DNA from: Bacteroidota bacterium
GTDB lineage: Bacteria > Bacteroidota > Bacteroidia > NS11-12g > UBA955
Assembly: GCA_030682255.1 (NCBI GenBank)
Contig: JAUXOK010000028.1
Coordinates: forward strand, 186,001 to 250,000
Length of the DNA: 64,000 nucleotides
Reading direction: 5' to 3'
Translations under genes and position numbers: made by a program
Shown here: piece after piece, positions 42,074-52,720 of the stretch
Layout: every line of letters starts with the position of its first letter
Position numbering within the stretch: the stretch's first letter is position 1
Notes under the pieces: generated by a model
What the model was told of the DNA's origin: nothing
The model's input: only the letters and a program-made list of their open reading frames with translations
The model's database searches: none

Positions 42074-43092
42074 TATACTATTTCGTTTACTAATTTTATT
42101 GCCGTCTTAACCCATTTTGTATTAATGTTTAGACAGGGTACGACACTGAATGTTTCTCCGCCTGCTTTTTCAAAATCTTCTTTACCTTCCACACAAATTT
42201 CTTCCAATGTTTCCAAACAATCACTAACAAAAGCAGGACAAACCACAATAAGATTTTTGATTCCTTGATTAGGCATTTCCTTGAAAAGTTTTGCAGAGTA
42301 AGGTTTTAGCCAACTATCGGTTCCTAACCTTGATTGAAAGGAAAAACTGAATTTACCATCGGGGATGCTTAGTGTTTTAGCAACAGCTTTGGTTGTTTGT
42401 ATTACTTGATGGCGATAGCAAAATTTGTGGGTTTCTGAAGGGATATTACAGCAGTCTGTGCAAGAAAGGCAATGGTTTTTTGTAGGGTCAGTTTTCTTTA
42501 CATGTCTTTCTGGAATCCCATGATAGCTGAATAAAATATGGTCAAAGTGTTTTTCAGTAAAAGGCTTAATGCTATCTGCGAGTGCTTCAATAAAATCAGG
42601 ATGCTTATAAAAAGGTTCAACAACCTTAAGTTGAAACTTGAAATCACCTGCTTTGTAGGTATCTTTAACATGAAGAACAGCTGTTTCGTAGCTACTCATT
42701 GCATAGTGAGGATACAAGGGGAGCATGGTAATTTCTTTTAAATCTGGATGTTCTGTGACAATAGTTTCCAAAACTGATTGAGGAGTTGGGTTAGCGTAAC
42801 GCATACACATATAGGTTGGAATTCCAGATTCTTTTTCTACAGCTTCTGTCAGTTGTTTGGTGATATGAATAAGAGGAGAACCATTGTCTGTCCAAATCGT
42901 TTTATATTTTGCTGCACTCTTGGGTGCGCGAAGTGGAACAATTATTCCTTTTACTAGAAGGAGACGAGCAAAGAAGGGAATATCAATAACGCGTTTATCC
43001 ATTAAGAACTCGTTTAAATAAGTTCTTACATCCTTCACTTCAGTGCTATCGGGAGAACCTAGATTTGTTAAGAGAATTACTTTTTCTGCCAT
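42073..43092 (-). CDS. hemH: Ferrochelatase
   Basis: A 339-residue ferrochelatase that inserts ferrous iron into protoporphyrin IX. LTNLGSPDS at the start, ILFSYHGIPERHVKK with the catalytic His, and SFQSRLGTDSWLKPY near the substrate pocket are family motifs; ETLEEI follows. The Cys-rich stretch HCLSCTDCCNIPSETHKFC resembles one I recall from other Bacteroidota ferrochelatases and could bind an Fe-S cluster or metal. It is between hemL and hemJ. Confidence 0.94.
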   Translation of the reverse strand: MAEKVILLTNLGSPDSTEVKDVRTYLNEFLMDKRVIDIPFFARLLLVKGIIVPLRAPKSAAKYKTIWTDNGSPLIHITKQLTEAVEKESGIPTYMCMRYANPTPQSVLETIVTEHPDLKEITMLPLYPHYAMSSYETAVLHVKDTYKAGDFKFQLKVVEPFYKHPDFIEALADSIKPFTEKHFDHILFSYHGIPERHVKKTDPTKNHCLSCTDCCNIPSETHKFCYRHQVIQTTKAVAKTLSIPDGKFSFSFQSRLGTDSWLKPYSAKLFKEMPNQGIKNLIVVCPAFVSDCLETLEEICVEGKEDFEKAGGETFSVVPCLNINTKWVKTAIKLVNEIV

Positions 43093-43094
43093 GA

Positions 43095-44384
43095 TTATAT
43101 TTTGAATTTTGAGACTACTTCTAAGGTTTTTTGTGTATCATCATCGGACAAAGCAACACTTATAAACCAAGTTTCATAAGCAGAGGGTGGCAAATAAATA
43201 CCGCCATTGAGCATGTGATGAAAAAACTTATTAAACAATGAAACATCTGAAGCCGCAGTATCATTAAAATTATGAACTGCTTTGTCTCCAAAGAACACAC
43301 TAATCATACTGCCTATTTGATTGATGGTGTGAGCAATTCCATTTTGGTTCAGCACATTGTGCAATCCATCTTTTAGTTGCTGTCCACGGTTATCTAATTT
43401 GGTATAAATATCAGCATTGTTTTTAAGAATATTCAAGGTTGTTATTCCAGCAGTAACAGCCAAAGGATTTCCACTTAAAGTTCCTGCTTGGTATACATTT
43501 CCTATTGGAGCAATGCACCCCATAATTTCTTTCTTTCCGCCAAATGCCCCAACAGGCATACCTCCCCCAATCACTTTTCCGAAAGCAACAAGGTCGGCAT
43601 TAATGTTAAGTCGCTCTTGAACACCACCTAAAGCTAAGCGAAAACCAGTCATTACTTCATCAAATATCAACACGGATTTATGTTCATCACATAACTGCCT
43701 AATCCCTTCTAAAAAGCCTGCATCAGGAGAAATACATCCCATATTTCCGGCTACTGGCTCAATAATAACAGCTGCAATTTCATCTTTGTGTAAAGCGAAC
43801 AATTGCTTTACTTCATCCAAGTTATTATAGGTTGCAGTTAGGGTATCTTGTGTTGCACCTGTTGTAACTCCTGGAACTGTTTGTATATTAAAAGTAGCAA
43901 CTCCACTTCCTGCTTTAACCAAAAAGGGATCAGCATGTCCATGGTAGCAACCATCAAATTTGATTAACTTATTTTTCCCCGTATAACCTCTTGCTAAACG
44001 AAGAGCGCTCATACAAGCTTCAGTTCCGCTACTAACAAGTCTTACCAAATCTATATTAGGAACCATAGATTTAATAAGTTCAGCCATTTCAATCTCCAAT
44101 TCAGTTGGAGTGCCAAATGACAATGCTTTAGCCGCTTGTACTTGTATAGATTCTACCACTTGTGGATGACAATGTCCCAAAATCATTGGGCCCCAAGAAT
44201 TAATGTAGTCTATGTAGCGGTTTTCGTCAGCATCAAACATATAGGCACCTTGAGCTTTTTTCATAAATATCGGTTCTCCTCCTACACTTTTAAAAGCCCT
44301 AACAGGTGAATTAACTCCTCCTGGAATACTTAATTTCGCTCTTTTGAATAAATTGGCGCTTTGGTTTGTCGTTTGTGTAATCAT
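43095..44384 (-). CDS. hemL: Glutamate-1-semialdehyde 2,1-aminomutase
   Basis: A 429-residue PLP enzyme that turns glutamate-1-semialdehyde into 5-aminolevulinate. [18 protein letters not shown] is the family start, [14 protein letters not shown] and [18 protein letters not shown] with the PLP Lys complete the active site. It confirms the C5 route together with hemA at the head of the operon. It overlaps the hemB stop by four bases. Confidence 0.96.
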   Translation of the reverse strand: MITQTTNQSANLFKRAKLSIPGGVNSPVRAFKSVGGEPIFMKKAQGAYMFDADENRYIDYINSWGPMILGHCHPQVVESIQVQAAKALSFGTPTELEIEMAELIKSMVPNIDLVRLVSSGTEACMSALRLARGYTGKNKLIKFDGCYHGHADPFLVKAGSGVATFNIQTVPGVTTGATQDTLTATYNNLDEVKQLFALHKDEIAAVIIEPVAGNMGCISPDAGFLEGIRQLCDEHKSVLIFDEVMTGFRLALGGVQERLNINADLVAFGKVIGGGMPVGAFGGKKEIMGCIAPIGNVYQAGTLSGNPLAVTAGITTLNILKNNADIYTKLDNRGQQLKDGLHNVLNQNGIAHTINQIGSMISVFFGDKAVHNFNDTAASDVSLFNKFFHHMLNGGIYLPPSAYETWFISVALSDDDTQKTLEVVSKFKI

Positions 44385-45352
44385 AAATCTAAAATTCGAA
44401 TAATATCTTTGGCAAAATAAGTAGCTATTAAATCTGCTCCGGCTCTTTTAATAGCGGTTGTGGTTTCTATAATGGCGTCATCTTCGTTCAGCCAACCTCT
44501 TTGTGCTGCAGCTTTTATCATACTGTATTCACCACTTACATGATAAGCACTAACAGGAATATGAACTTCATTTTTCACTTCACGAATAATATCTAAATAA
44601 GCCAAAGCGGGTTTCACCATCACAATGTCAGCTCCTTCTTCTACATCCAACCTCACTTCTCTAATAGCTTCTAATCTATTAGCAGAGTTCATTTGGTATG
44701 TTTTTTTATCTCCAAATCCGGGAGCAGAATCCAACGCATCTCTGAAAGGTCCATAAAAACAAGTGGCGTATTTGGCACTATAGGCCATAATTCCTGTGTT
44801 GTGATAATTATGTTCTTCCAATGCTTTGCGAATAGCACCGATACGACCATCCATCATATCACTTGGTGCAACCATATCCGCGCCAGCTTGTGCATGGCTT
44901 ACTGCCATTTTTGCTAAAACACTAACGGTGCCATCATTTACAATTTCTAACTCTTTCACAATTCCATCGTGACCATAAGAGGAAAAAGGATCAAGTGCTA
45001 CATCTGTCATCACAAACATACCGGGGCAAGCTTGTTTGATGGCTTTTATACTGCGTTGCATAAGTCCATTTGGATTTAAAGCTTCTGTTCCAGCATTGTC
45101 TTTTCTTTCGTTTTTGCATTTCACAAAAAGCAAAACACTTTTAATCCCAAGTTTCCAAAGGGTTTCAACTTCTTTTAAAGTTTGGTCTAAACTATTTCGG
45201 AAATAACCCGGAAGCGAGGAAATTTCTTCTGAAATACCCTCCCCTTCTAGAATAAACAAAGGTACAATCAAATTATCAACTGATAATCTGGTTTCTTGAA
45301 CCATAGCACGAATGGCAGGTGATTGTCTTAATATTCTTGGTCTTTTCATCAT
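44381..45352 (-). CDS. hemB: Porphobilinogen synthase
   Basis: A 323-residue 5-aminolevulinate dehydratase. The Schiff-base lysines are in [18 protein letters not shown] and [15 protein letters not shown]. No Cys-rich zinc site of the DVCLCEYT type is seen (that region reads [13 protein letters not shown]), so a Mg-dependent form is likely. It overlaps both neighbours by four bases. Confidence 0.95.
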   Translation of the reverse strand: MMKRPRILRQSPAIRAMVQETRLSVDNLIVPLFILEGEGISEEISSLPGYFRNSLDQTLKEVETLWKLGIKSVLLFVKCKNERKDNAGTEALNPNGLMQRSIKAIKQACPGMFVMTDVALDPFSSYGHDGIVKELEIVNDGTVSVLAKMAVSHAQAGADMVAPSDMMDGRIGAIRKALEEHNYHNTGIMAYSAKYATCFYGPFRDALDSAPGFGDKKTYQMNSANRLEAIREVRLDVEEGADIVMVKPALAYLDIIREVKNEVHIPVSAYHVSGEYSMIKAAAQRGWLNEDDAIIETTTAIKRAGADLIATYFAKDIIRILDL

Positions 45353-46266
45353 GATATTATCCAGTTTTTAGGATTTACTAAAACTTCCAAAAGTTTGGCT
45401 TCAGGGGAATTAGGGATTGGGGTATATTCATATTCCCAACGAACAGTTGGTGGCAAACTCATCAAAATAGATTCAATTCTCCCGTTTGTTTTTAACCCAA
45501 AAAGTGTTCCTTTATCATGTATGAGATTGAATTCAACATAACGCCCTCTTCTTATTTCCTGCCAATGTTTGTGATCAGATTCAAATGGCAATTTTTTGCG
45601 TTTTTCAACTATAGGAAGGTAAGCCTCTATAAAAACATTGCCAATAGCAGTTGTGAAATCAAACCATTGTTGCATTGATTTTCCTTCTGTTTCGCGCAAA
45701 TAATCAAAAAACAAACCGCCTATTCCTCTTGCTTCAGCTCGATGGTGATTTAAAAAATATTCATCACAAGCTTTTTTATATCTTGGATAATAACTAGAAT
45801 CAAATTTATCGCAAACCTCTTTATGAACTGTATGAAAATGCACCGCATCTTCTTCAAAAAGATAATAAGGCGTCAAATCAGCACCTCCAGCAAACCAACA
45901 ATCTACCACTTGGTCTTTATCATTATATAATTCAAAATAACGATAATTAGCATGAACCGTTGGCACAAGTGGATTATTTGGGTGTAAAACTAAGGAGATT
46001 CCACATGCAAAAAATTGATTGTGAGATACATTGAGATATTGAACCATTGAGTCAGGTAAAGTGCCATACACTTCGGAAATATTTACTCCTCCTTTTTCAA
46101 ATACATTGCCATTTTCAATAACGCGAGTTCTTCCACCACCGCCACCTTCTCTATTCCATTTTTCCTCTTTGAAAGTTGACTTACCATCAATTGTTTCAAG
46201 TTCATTACAAATACTGTCTTGTAAAGACTTAATAAACTCAACAAAAGTTTCTTTGTAGCTTTTCAT
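45349..46266 (-). CDS. hemF: Coproporphyrinogen III oxidase, oxygen-dependent
   Basis: A 305-residue HemF. Signatures include WNREGGGGGRTRVIENG, WFAGGADLTPYYLFEED and RRGRYVEFNLIHDKGTLFGL. It needs O2 to decarboxylate coproporphyrinogen III, which fits an aerobe. No anaerobic hemN is in this window. Confidence 0.96.
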   Translation of the reverse strand: MKSYKETFVEFIKSLQDSICNELETIDGKSTFKEEKWNREGGGGGRTRVIENGNVFEKGGVNISEVYGTLPDSMVQYLNVSHNQFFACGISLVLHPNNPLVPTVHANYRYFELYNDKDQVVDCWFAGGADLTPYYLFEEDAVHFHTVHKEVCDKFDSSYYPRYKKACDEYFLNHHRAEARGIGGLFFDYLRETEGKSMQQWFDFTTAIGNVFIEAYLPIVEKRKKLPFESDHKHWQEIRRGRYVEFNLIHDKGTLFGLKTNGRIESILMSLPPTVRWEYEYTPIPNSPEAKLLEVLVNPKNWIIS

Positions 46267-46268
46267 AT

Positions 46269-47297
46269 TTACAGATTTGAATAGTTTTTAACAGCATCTA
46301 CAAATGCTTTTGCATGTTCAACTGGAATGTTTGGCAAAATGCCGTGACCTAAATTCACAATATATTTTTGTGGACCAAAAGCATCAATCATTTCTTTAAC
46401 TTCTTTTTGAATTTCATGTATGGGTTTTAACAAATGATTTGGGTCAAAATTTCCTTGAAGAGTTATATTATTATTTGTTAAAGTCCTTGCTTGTTTAGGG
46501 GTTAAACACCAATCAACACCCAACCCACTTGCACTCGAAGTAGATAAATCCTCTAACGCATACCAACTGCCTTTAGGAAAAAGAATAACAGGAGCCAATG
46601 GACTTAGTGCGTCTGAAATTTGCACAAGATAAGGTTTAGCAAAAATTTCAAAATCAGCTTTTGATAACAATCCACTCCAACTATCAAAAACCTGCACACA
46701 GTCTACTCCTGCTTGAACTTGGCGTTTAAGGTAAGCAATGGTAACATCTGTAATCTTCTGCAAAAGGCTTTGTGCCAACTTAGGTTCTGAAAAACAAAAC
46801 TGTTTAGCTTTATCAAAGGCTTTACTTCCTTTACCTTCCACCATGTAACACAAAATAGTGAATGGCGCACCTGCAAATCCAATCAGAGGCACACGGTTGT
46901 TCAATTCTTTTTTGGTGAGTGAAATCGCATCATACACATATTGCAAATGATCGTCTGCTGTAGTTGCGTTAAGTGCTTCAATCTCGCTTTTTGTTGTGGT
47001 AGTTCTTGGCAAAAATGGCCCTTTACTTTCCACCATTTGAACCTCCAATCCCATAGCTTGAGGAATAACTAAAATATCTGAAAACAGAATAGCTGCATCT
47101 GAGCCAATAATATCAATAGGTTGTAGGGTGATTTCACAAGCCAATTCAGGAGTTTGCACCCTGGTAAAAAAGTCATACTTTCTTCTTAGAACCATGTATT
47201 CAGGTAAATACCTGCCGGCTTGACGCATCATCCAAACGGGTGGTCTTTCAACTTCTTCTCCTTTTAATGCTTTTAATAGTAAATGTGTACTGTTCAT
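46269..47297 (-). CDS. hemE: Uroporphyrinogen decarboxylase
   Basis: A 342-residue enzyme that removes four carboxyl groups from uroporphyrinogen [19 protein letters not shown] carries the substrate-binding Arg residues, and [16 protein letters not shown] and [10 protein letters not shown] are also diagnostic. Its start overlaps hemD by four bases. Confidence 0.96.
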   Translation of the reverse strand: MNSTHLLLKALKGEEVERPPVWMMRQAGRYLPEYMVLRRKYDFFTRVQTPELACEITLQPIDIIGSDAAILFSDILVIPQAMGLEVQMVESKGPFLPRTTTTKSEIEALNATTADDHLQYVYDAISLTKKELNNRVPLIGFAGAPFTILCYMVEGKGSKAFDKAKQFCFSEPKLAQSLLQKITDVTIAYLKRQVQAGVDCVQVFDSWSGLLSKADFEIFAKPYLVQISDALSPLAPVILFPKGSWYALEDLSTSSASGLGVDWCLTPKQARTLTNNNITLQGNFDPNHLLKPIHEIQKEVKEMIDAFGPQKYIVNLGHGILPNIPVEHAKAFVDAVKNYSNL

Positions 47298-47980
47298 TTT
47301 TTTATTTTGTAATAATTAATAATTGATTTTAATAGTTCGAGTGCTAAGGATTTTGAACTTGTTATGATATTATTGTGGTTCTTGTTTTTAAGGTATTGTG
47401 AAGTTGTTTTCCCAACACAAAATGCTGGTTTAGCTGGATCTAATGTATTTTCAATTAGAAAGGCATCAACTTGAGTGGGACTAAAAAACATAACTCCATC
47501 ATAATTATTTACTTTAATAGGATTTATTTTTTTGTCATAAACCTCAATAACTTTGTAATTAATATTTTCTTTTTGTAATCTTAATTGTAAATCATCTCTT
47601 CTTATTTTAGTTGTACAATGAAGCACCTCAATCGTTTTTGATTCTTTTATTTTAAGAGCTAATTTATTTGAATCTGTTGCTATACCTTTAATAATAAACC
47701 CTAAAGATAATGCAAGATTAGAGGTATTGCCATCGATAACAAAACATTTTTTGGTTTTTAGATTAGGAATAAGACTCTTAATTGATTCAATTGCATGAAT
47801 ACTTGTAAAGACAAATGGGCTAGAATTTTCTAAAACTACATTTTGAAAGTGCTTGATTTCTTTTGGATAAATTTGTAAAAAATCATAGCAATCAATTAAT
47901 ATATTAGATGTATTTGCTAAAAAAATCAAATCATCAGATAAAATCCTTGTACTTAAAATATGTATTTTTTTATTTAACAT
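47294..47980 (-). CDS. hemD: Uroporphyrinogen-III synthase
   Basis: A 228-residue, poorly conserved protein with the two-lobed pattern of Hem[14 protein letters not shown] in the first lobe and [16 protein letters not shown] in the second, and [13 protein letters not shown] near the end. Its position between hemC and hemE supports the call. It closes and inverts the tetrapyrrole ring. Confidence 0.88.
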   Translation of the reverse strand: MLNKKIHILSTRILSDDLIFLANTSNILIDCYDFLQIYPKEIKHFQNVVLENSSPFVFTSIHAIESIKSLIPNLKTKKCFVIDGNTSNLALSLGFIIKGIATDSNKLALKIKESKTIEVLHCTTKIRRDDLQLRLQKENINYKVIEVYDKKINPIKVNNYDGVMFFSPTQVDAFLIENTLDPAKPAFCVGKTTSQYLKNKNHNNIITSSKSLALELLKSIINYYKIKK

Positions 47981-48889
47981 TTAATTTTTAAATGTTTTTA
48001 TAATTTCCCCTCCTCCGTCTTCAATAAGATTACCAACAGCCTCTTCAAGTAATACTTCAATATTATTTTCACTACCACAAACTTCTACATAACTCATTTT
48101 TTTTCCATCAATTGTTAAAACACAGCCTTTAAAATATAATTGATTATTAATTACTTGTGCTAATCCTCCTATTGGCATAGAGCATCCACCCATTAATTTT
48201 CTAAGAAATTTCCTTTCGAAACCACAAGTTATACGCGTTTGTGGGTGTTCTAATAATTTACATATTTGATTTATTTCAAAATCATCTATTCTTGATATAA
48301 TACCAAGTGCACCCTGAGCAGGAGCTGGAATCATCCAATCAAGTTCTATCATATTTGGCACATCAAGGTTAATTCTTTCGATACCTGCAGCTGCAAATAA
48401 TGCGGCATCCCAAGTCCTGTTCTCGTGTAATTTTGCAAGACGAGTATTTATATTTCCCCTTAAAATTGTCGTTTGATGTATTTTATAGCGATGCAACCAC
48501 TGAGCAGATCTTCTTAAACTACTAGTTGCAACGACATAATTCAAACTATCTTGAGGGATTTTTTCTTTGTAAACTAAAACATCTTTAAAATTACCTCTTT
48601 GTGGAACAGCCGCTAATGTTAAATTATCAGCAATCTGTGTTGGAACATCCTTAAGAGAATGAACAGCTATATCAATTTTATTTTGCAGCAATGAGATATC
48701 TAGAGCTCTAGTAAAAATACCTTGAACACCCATTTCATATAACGGAGTGGTTAAATTTTGTTCTCCATCACTTTTAATCAAAACTAATTCACTTTCCACG
48801 CCATTTATTTTGAGCTTCATTTGAATATAGTTTGCTTGCCAGAGAGCAAGCTTGCTATCTCGAGTACCTATTCTTATTTTACGTGACAT
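47981..48889 (-). CDS. hemC: Hydroxymethylbilane synthase
   Basis: A 302-residue porphobilinogen deaminase. IRIGTRDSKLALWQANYI is the start motif, HSLKDVPTQ the catalytic loop, and GGCSMPIGG carries the Cys that holds the dipyrromethane cofactor. Its start overlaps the end of hemA by 16 bases. Confidence 0.96.
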   Translation of the reverse strand: MSRKIRIGTRDSKLALWQANYIQMKLKINGVESELVLIKSDGEQNLTTPLYEMGVQGIFTRALDISLLQNKIDIAVHSLKDVPTQIADNLTLAAVPQRGNFKDVLVYKEKIPQDSLNYVVATSSLRRSAQWLHRYKIHQTTILRGNINTRLAKLHENRTWDAALFAAAGIERINLDVPNMIELDWMIPAPAQGALGIISRIDDFEINQICKLLEHPQTRITCGFERKFLRKLMGGCSMPIGGLAQVINNQLYFKGCVLTIDGKKMSYVEVCGSENNIEVLLEEAVGNLIEDGGGEIIKTFKN

Positions 48890-50133
48890 GAATTAATATG
48901 ATTTTCAACAAATAATTCATTAACTAATTTCTTATGCCCAAATGACATATTATCATTATTTAAAATAAAATGTTTGATTATTTCATGAGTTTCTTTTGGT
49001 AAATAATTGTTGTTTTTAATAAATGTTACGAAATCAATCATATATTTACTTATAAATTTCTTTTTTTGGTCTTCACTCATGTTATTGATATGAGGACACT
49101 TTTCGCTTATCTCAACAATAATATTTTTCCAATATTTTATAGAATCTGATTTACCAAAAAATGCTGACCAAGACAGAAAATCTTGTATATATTTTTCTAC
49201 TATTTGATTGGCTAATGGCAGATTTCCTAGGCGTATTTTAATATTTTGGTTTATTTCATTACTAACTTCGTCAATTCCAATAATGATATGTCCTAATCTT
49301 TTGATTTCAGGGTTTACACTCATTGGTATAGACATGTCTATAAATTTTTTGAGTATCTGTCCTGCGTTATTCTGATCTATCAAATATCCACTTGAATAAT
49401 TTATTGATGATACTATAACGTCACTTTTATGTATAGCTTCATCCAAGTTTTCAATAGACACAACTTCACAATTGATTTTATTTGCTAATTCATCAGCTTT
49501 AACTTTAGTTCTGTTGCACAAAGTAAGTGAAACATTTGGCAAATAATCATGAATATTATAGGCAATTTTTTTTCCAAAATTACCTGTGCCAATTATTAAA
49601 ACATTTAATGAATCATTACAATAATTTTGTTTAATATATTTTACTATAAAATAAGACATTGAAACAGTTCCGTTAGATAAATTTGTTTCACTCCTTATTT
49701 CTTTTGCAGATTGAATTGCCGTATTTGCTAATCTTTCTAAATAGCCATTTAATGTATTTTGAATTTTTGCAGAATAAAAGGCATTTTTAAACTGTCCCAA
49801 TATTTCTAAATCTCCTATGACTTGAGAATCTAAACCTGAAGCAACATTAAAAATGTGTAAAATAGCATTCTCGCTTTTTTTAACAAATAAAAAATTATCA
49901 TTTTTTTTTAATTTACTTACAAAATTCACGAAAATTATTTTTGCTTTTTCAGAATTACCATACCCATACAATTCTGTTCTGTTACAAGTGCTAATTATTG
50001 TTCCAAATATGTTTTCCTTTAATAGTAAATTAAGGAGTATTGGTTGATCGACTTTGGAAATACTTAGTTTACTTCGTACTTCTGCAGAACAAATATGATA
50101 GTTAAATCCGATTACAAATAAATTATTATGCAT
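48874..50133 (-). CDS. hemA: Glutamyl-tRNA reductase
   Basis: The committed first enzyme of the C5 tetrapyrrole route, 419 residues. ISTCNRTELYGYG holds the catalytic Cys, GLDSQVIGDLEILGQFKNA is the conserved domain link, and VLIIGTGNFGKKIA is the NADPH-binding loop; the C-terminal dimerisation helix region is present. As first gene of the operon it is the natural control point. Confidence 0.95.
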   Translation of the reverse strand: MHNNLFVIGFNYHICSAEVRSKLSISKVDQPILLNLLLKENIFGTIISTCNRTELYGYGNSEKAKIIFVNFVSKLKKNDNFLFVKKSENAILHIFNVASGLDSQVIGDLEILGQFKNAFYSAKIQNTLNGYLERLANTAIQSAKEIRSETNLSNGTVSMSYFIVKYIKQNYCNDSLNVLIIGTGNFGKKIAYNIHDYLPNVSLTLCNRTKVKADELANKINCEVVSIENLDEAIHKSDVIVSSINYSSGYLIDQNNAGQILKKFIDMSIPMSVNPEIKRLGHIIIGIDEVSNEINQNIKIRLGNLPLANQIVEKYIQDFLSWSAFFGKSDSIKYWKNIIVEISEKCPHINNMSEDQKKKFISKYMIDFVTFIKNNNYLPKETHEIIKHFILNNDNMSFGHKKLVNELFVENHINSCHVK

Positions 50134-50150
50134 CTTTCAAAATGAGAATG

Positions 50151-50158
50151 CAAACATA
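50151..50158 (-). promoter_or_regulatory. hemA operon -7 element candidate TATGTTTG
   Basis: A TAnnTTTG match on the minus strand, 17 bases before the hemA ATG. No -33 TTG lies at standard spacing, so activation by a regulator is possible. The 436-base gap 50134-50569 shows no convincing gene. Confidence 0.4.
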
Positions 50159-50532
50159 ATTAAAAAACATACCGCTAATATTTTATTTCAATATTTTACA
50201 AATTTTATTACATAAATATGACAAAGAAAAATCTTGTTTTTTAAACTATAAAAACAGTTTGGTTTGATTTATAAATAAGCATATTATTTAAAGTTCCTAA
50301 ATTGAAATTTAATACAAATATTAAATATATGTTAATACTATAAAATGTATATTTATTTAACTTTAAAGATGTTTTAAATATTTAACTTCTTTAGTAAGTT
50401 TTATTTAAATTCCACATAGATGTAAAATATTAATTTAACATATCTTTTGTATATTCATAATACAAAACAAATTAAAACTTTGAAGTTTATATGAAAATCA
50501 CAAGTATTGATGAATTTCTATCAACAAGTTTT

Positions 50533-50563
50533 TTGGGTAAAAATAAAATTATTATTACATTTG
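50533..50563 (+). promoter_or_regulatory. Enoyl-CoA hydratase promoter, possibly leaderless
   Basis: TTG (50533-50535), 20-base spacer and TACATTTG (50556-50563), then six bases to the ATG at 50570, so the mRNA may begin at the start codon. Confidence 0.5.
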
Positions 50564-50569
50564 TAGTTC

Positions 50570-51352
50570 ATGACATATAATTGTTTACTTTTCGATAAAA
50601 AAGACCAAGTTACAACCATTACCCTCAACAGACCTGATGTTTTTAATGCCTTTAATGACGAACAAAGTTTTGAATTACAAGACGCGTTTAAACAAGTAAA
50701 AAAAGACAGTGAAACCCGTGTTGTAGTATTAACTGGTGCGGGAAAAGCATTTTGTAGCGGACAGGATTTAAAAGCCATTGCCGGTACTGAAAAACGTTCT
50801 TTTATCGATTCATTACACAAAAGATACAATCCTATCATTCGTGAAATGCGCAATTTACCAAAACCCATCATTTGCAAATTAAATGGCGTTGCAGCTGGTG
50901 CTGGTTGCTCATTAGCATTAGCCTCAGATTTTATCATTGCTTCAGAAAATGCAAGTTTAATTGAAGTTTTTATTAATGTAGGCTTAGTTTTAGATAGTGG
51001 TTCTTCATATTTCTTACCAAGACTAGTTGGTAGTGCCAGAGCTTTTGAACTAAGCACCATGGGCAGCAAAGTATCTGCCAAACAGGCATTGGATTGGGGC
51101 ATGATTAACAGATGTGTTACCCCAGAAACATTGGATGAAGAAACTGCTAAAATAGTTGATTATTATGCCAATGCACCTACAAAAGCTATAGGCTTAATGA
51201 AAAAAATGCTCAATAAGTCTTTTCATTCTGATTTAGAGACCATGTTAGAATATGAAGCATACTGTCAAGAAATAGCTGGTTGCAGCAATGACAACAAAGA
51301 AGGTGTCAAAGCCTTTAATGAAAAAAGAAAACCTCAATTTACAGGCAATTAA
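50570..51352 (+). CDS. Enoyl-CoA hydratase/isomerase, PaaG-like
   Basis: A 260-residue crotonase-fold protein. The oxyanion-hole and CoA motifs are GKAFCSGQDLKAIAG and LNGVAAGAGCSLALASDFI; FINVGLVLDSGSSYFLPRLVG has the Asp typical of PaaG-type isomerases rather than the Glu pair of hydratases. PaaG isomerises the phenylacetate epoxide CoA ester, but no other paa genes are near, so the substrate is open. Confidence 0.82.
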   Translation: MTYNCLLFDKKDQVTTITLNRPDVFNAFNDEQSFELQDAFKQVKKDSETRVVVLTGAGKAFCSGQDLKAIAGTEKRSFIDSLHKRYNPIIREMRNLPKPIICKLNGVAAGAGCSLALASDFIIASENASLIEVFINVGLVLDSGSSYFLPRLVGSARAFELSTMGSKVSAKQALDWGMINRCVTPETLDEETAKIVDYYANAPTKAIGLMKKMLNKSFHSDLETMLEYEAYCQEIAGCSNDNKEGVKAFNEKRKPQFTGN

Positions 51353-51359
51353 TTATATC

Positions 51360-52715
51360 ATGTTTAAAAAATTACTTTTTGTTTTATCCCTACTAACTTT
51401 TAGTGTATCAATTGGCATTGCACAAACAATCGAGAACGACTTTTGTGGACATCGTTTTGAAATAGAAAAAAACATTCAGAAAAACCCCAATTATCTTCAA
51501 TGGCAAAACTCGCTTTTTCAAGAGGCTATGCAAAAGTTTCAAGAAATTGAATCTTCTAAAAGAAAAATCAACAGCGATACTGAATACTACGAAATAAAAG
51601 TTGTTTTCCATGTTTTGTATAACAATACTGAACAAAATATTAACGAAGCATTTATTCAAGACCAAATGCTTGTATTAAACAATGCATTTAGAAAAAAGAA
51701 TGGCGATACAACTAGAATCAGAGACATTTTCAAAGCCATTGCGGCAGATACACGCATACAATTCGTTTTGGCAGATAAAGATCCGCAAGGCAATCCAACA
51801 AATGGTATTACAAGAACTCCCACATCTAGAACAACTTTTTCTATTAATAGGATTGGTCAATATTCTACAGATATGAAATACACATCAAGAGGTGGCAGAA
51901 ATGCTTGGGACCCTACGAAATATTTAAATATTTGGGTTTGCAACATGCGTTTTCCTGATCAGATATCCATGACATTAGGTTTTGCAACTCCTCCAACAAA
52001 TGCCCCTAATTGGGATGGCTTTAATGCAACAAAAGACACAACAGATCCAGAGACAGGCGTAGTTTGCCATTTTTCAACCATTGGAAGAAACCATCCTCAA
52101 GCGATTAATGCCAATGTAGAAGCAAAAACATTGGTTCACGAAGTTGGTCATTTCTTGGGATTAAGGCACACATGGGGTGATGGTGGTGGAACTGCTCAAG
52201 GTTGTAATGTTGATGATGGCATTATGGATACGCCAAACTCAAGAGACAGAAATTACTCATGTAACAACCGTCCTAATACCTGCAATGATGCTATCGATGA
52301 TAAACCCGATATGACCGAAAACTATATGGATTATGCTCTCGACAATTGTTCGGCTATGTTTACAGCACAACAAGCGTTTATGATGAGATTTGTTTTAAAT
52401 AAGTTAAGAACTGGCTTACCCTTCAGAAAAATAAATTTTGATACAATACCTGACTTTGTTAAGGTTATTTTGTATCCTAATCCTACATTTAACAATCAAA
52501 ACACCAACATATTAATTGAGTCTCCCAACAATAACGAAGATTTTATTGCTAGCATGATTGATATGAATGGTAAACAAATATTTGAACTTAATCTACTTTC
52601 TAATTCAAAATCTAATTTACCAACTGCAGTATTAGCCAATGGCATTTATTTTATTTTAGTTAGAGAAAAAGAAAGTGGAAAAATAATAAGCAAACAAAAA
52701 CTACTGATTAATTAA
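51360..52715 (+). CDS. Secreted M43 (pappalysin-like) zinc metalloprotease with type IX tail
   Basis: A 451-residue secreted protease. Signal peptide LLFVLSLLTFSVSIGIAQT, then a propeptide and a catalytic domain with the zinc motif HEVGHFLGLRHTWGD (HExxHxxGxxH) and a downstream Met-turn (ENYMDYALDNCSAMFT). The last 80 residues (VILYPNPTFNN to SKQKLLIN) are a type IX sorting domain. ATG 51360 is used; an earlier frame opening overlaps the hydratase gene. Confidence 0.9.
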   Translation: MFKKLLFVLSLLTFSVSIGIAQTIENDFCGHRFEIEKNIQKNPNYLQWQNSLFQEAMQKFQEIESSKRKINSDTEYYEIKVVFHVLYNNTEQNINEAFIQDQMLVLNNAFRKKNGDTTRIRDIFKAIAADTRIQFVLADKDPQGNPTNGITRTPTSRTTFSINRIGQYSTDMKYTSRGGRNAWDPTKYLNIWVCNMRFPDQISMTLGFATPPTNAPNWDGFNATKDTTDPETGVVCHFSTIGRNHPQAINANVEAKTLVHEVGHFLGLRHTWGDGGGTAQGCNVDDGIMDTPNSRDRNYSCNNRPNTCNDAIDDKPDMTENYMDYALDNCSAMFTAQQAFMMRFVLNKLRTGLPFRKINFDTIPDFVKVILYPNPTFNNQNTNILIESPNNNEDFIASMIDMNGKQIFELNLLSNSKSNLPTAVLANGIYFILVREKESGKIISKQKLLIN

Positions 52716-52720
52716 TTGAT

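Noticed and set aside
50491-50580. A 29-codon open frame starting MKITSIDEF before the enoyl-CoA hydratase gene
   Set aside because: This length is expected by chance in such AT-rich DNA, it overlaps the hydratase start and promoter, and it has no supporting context.
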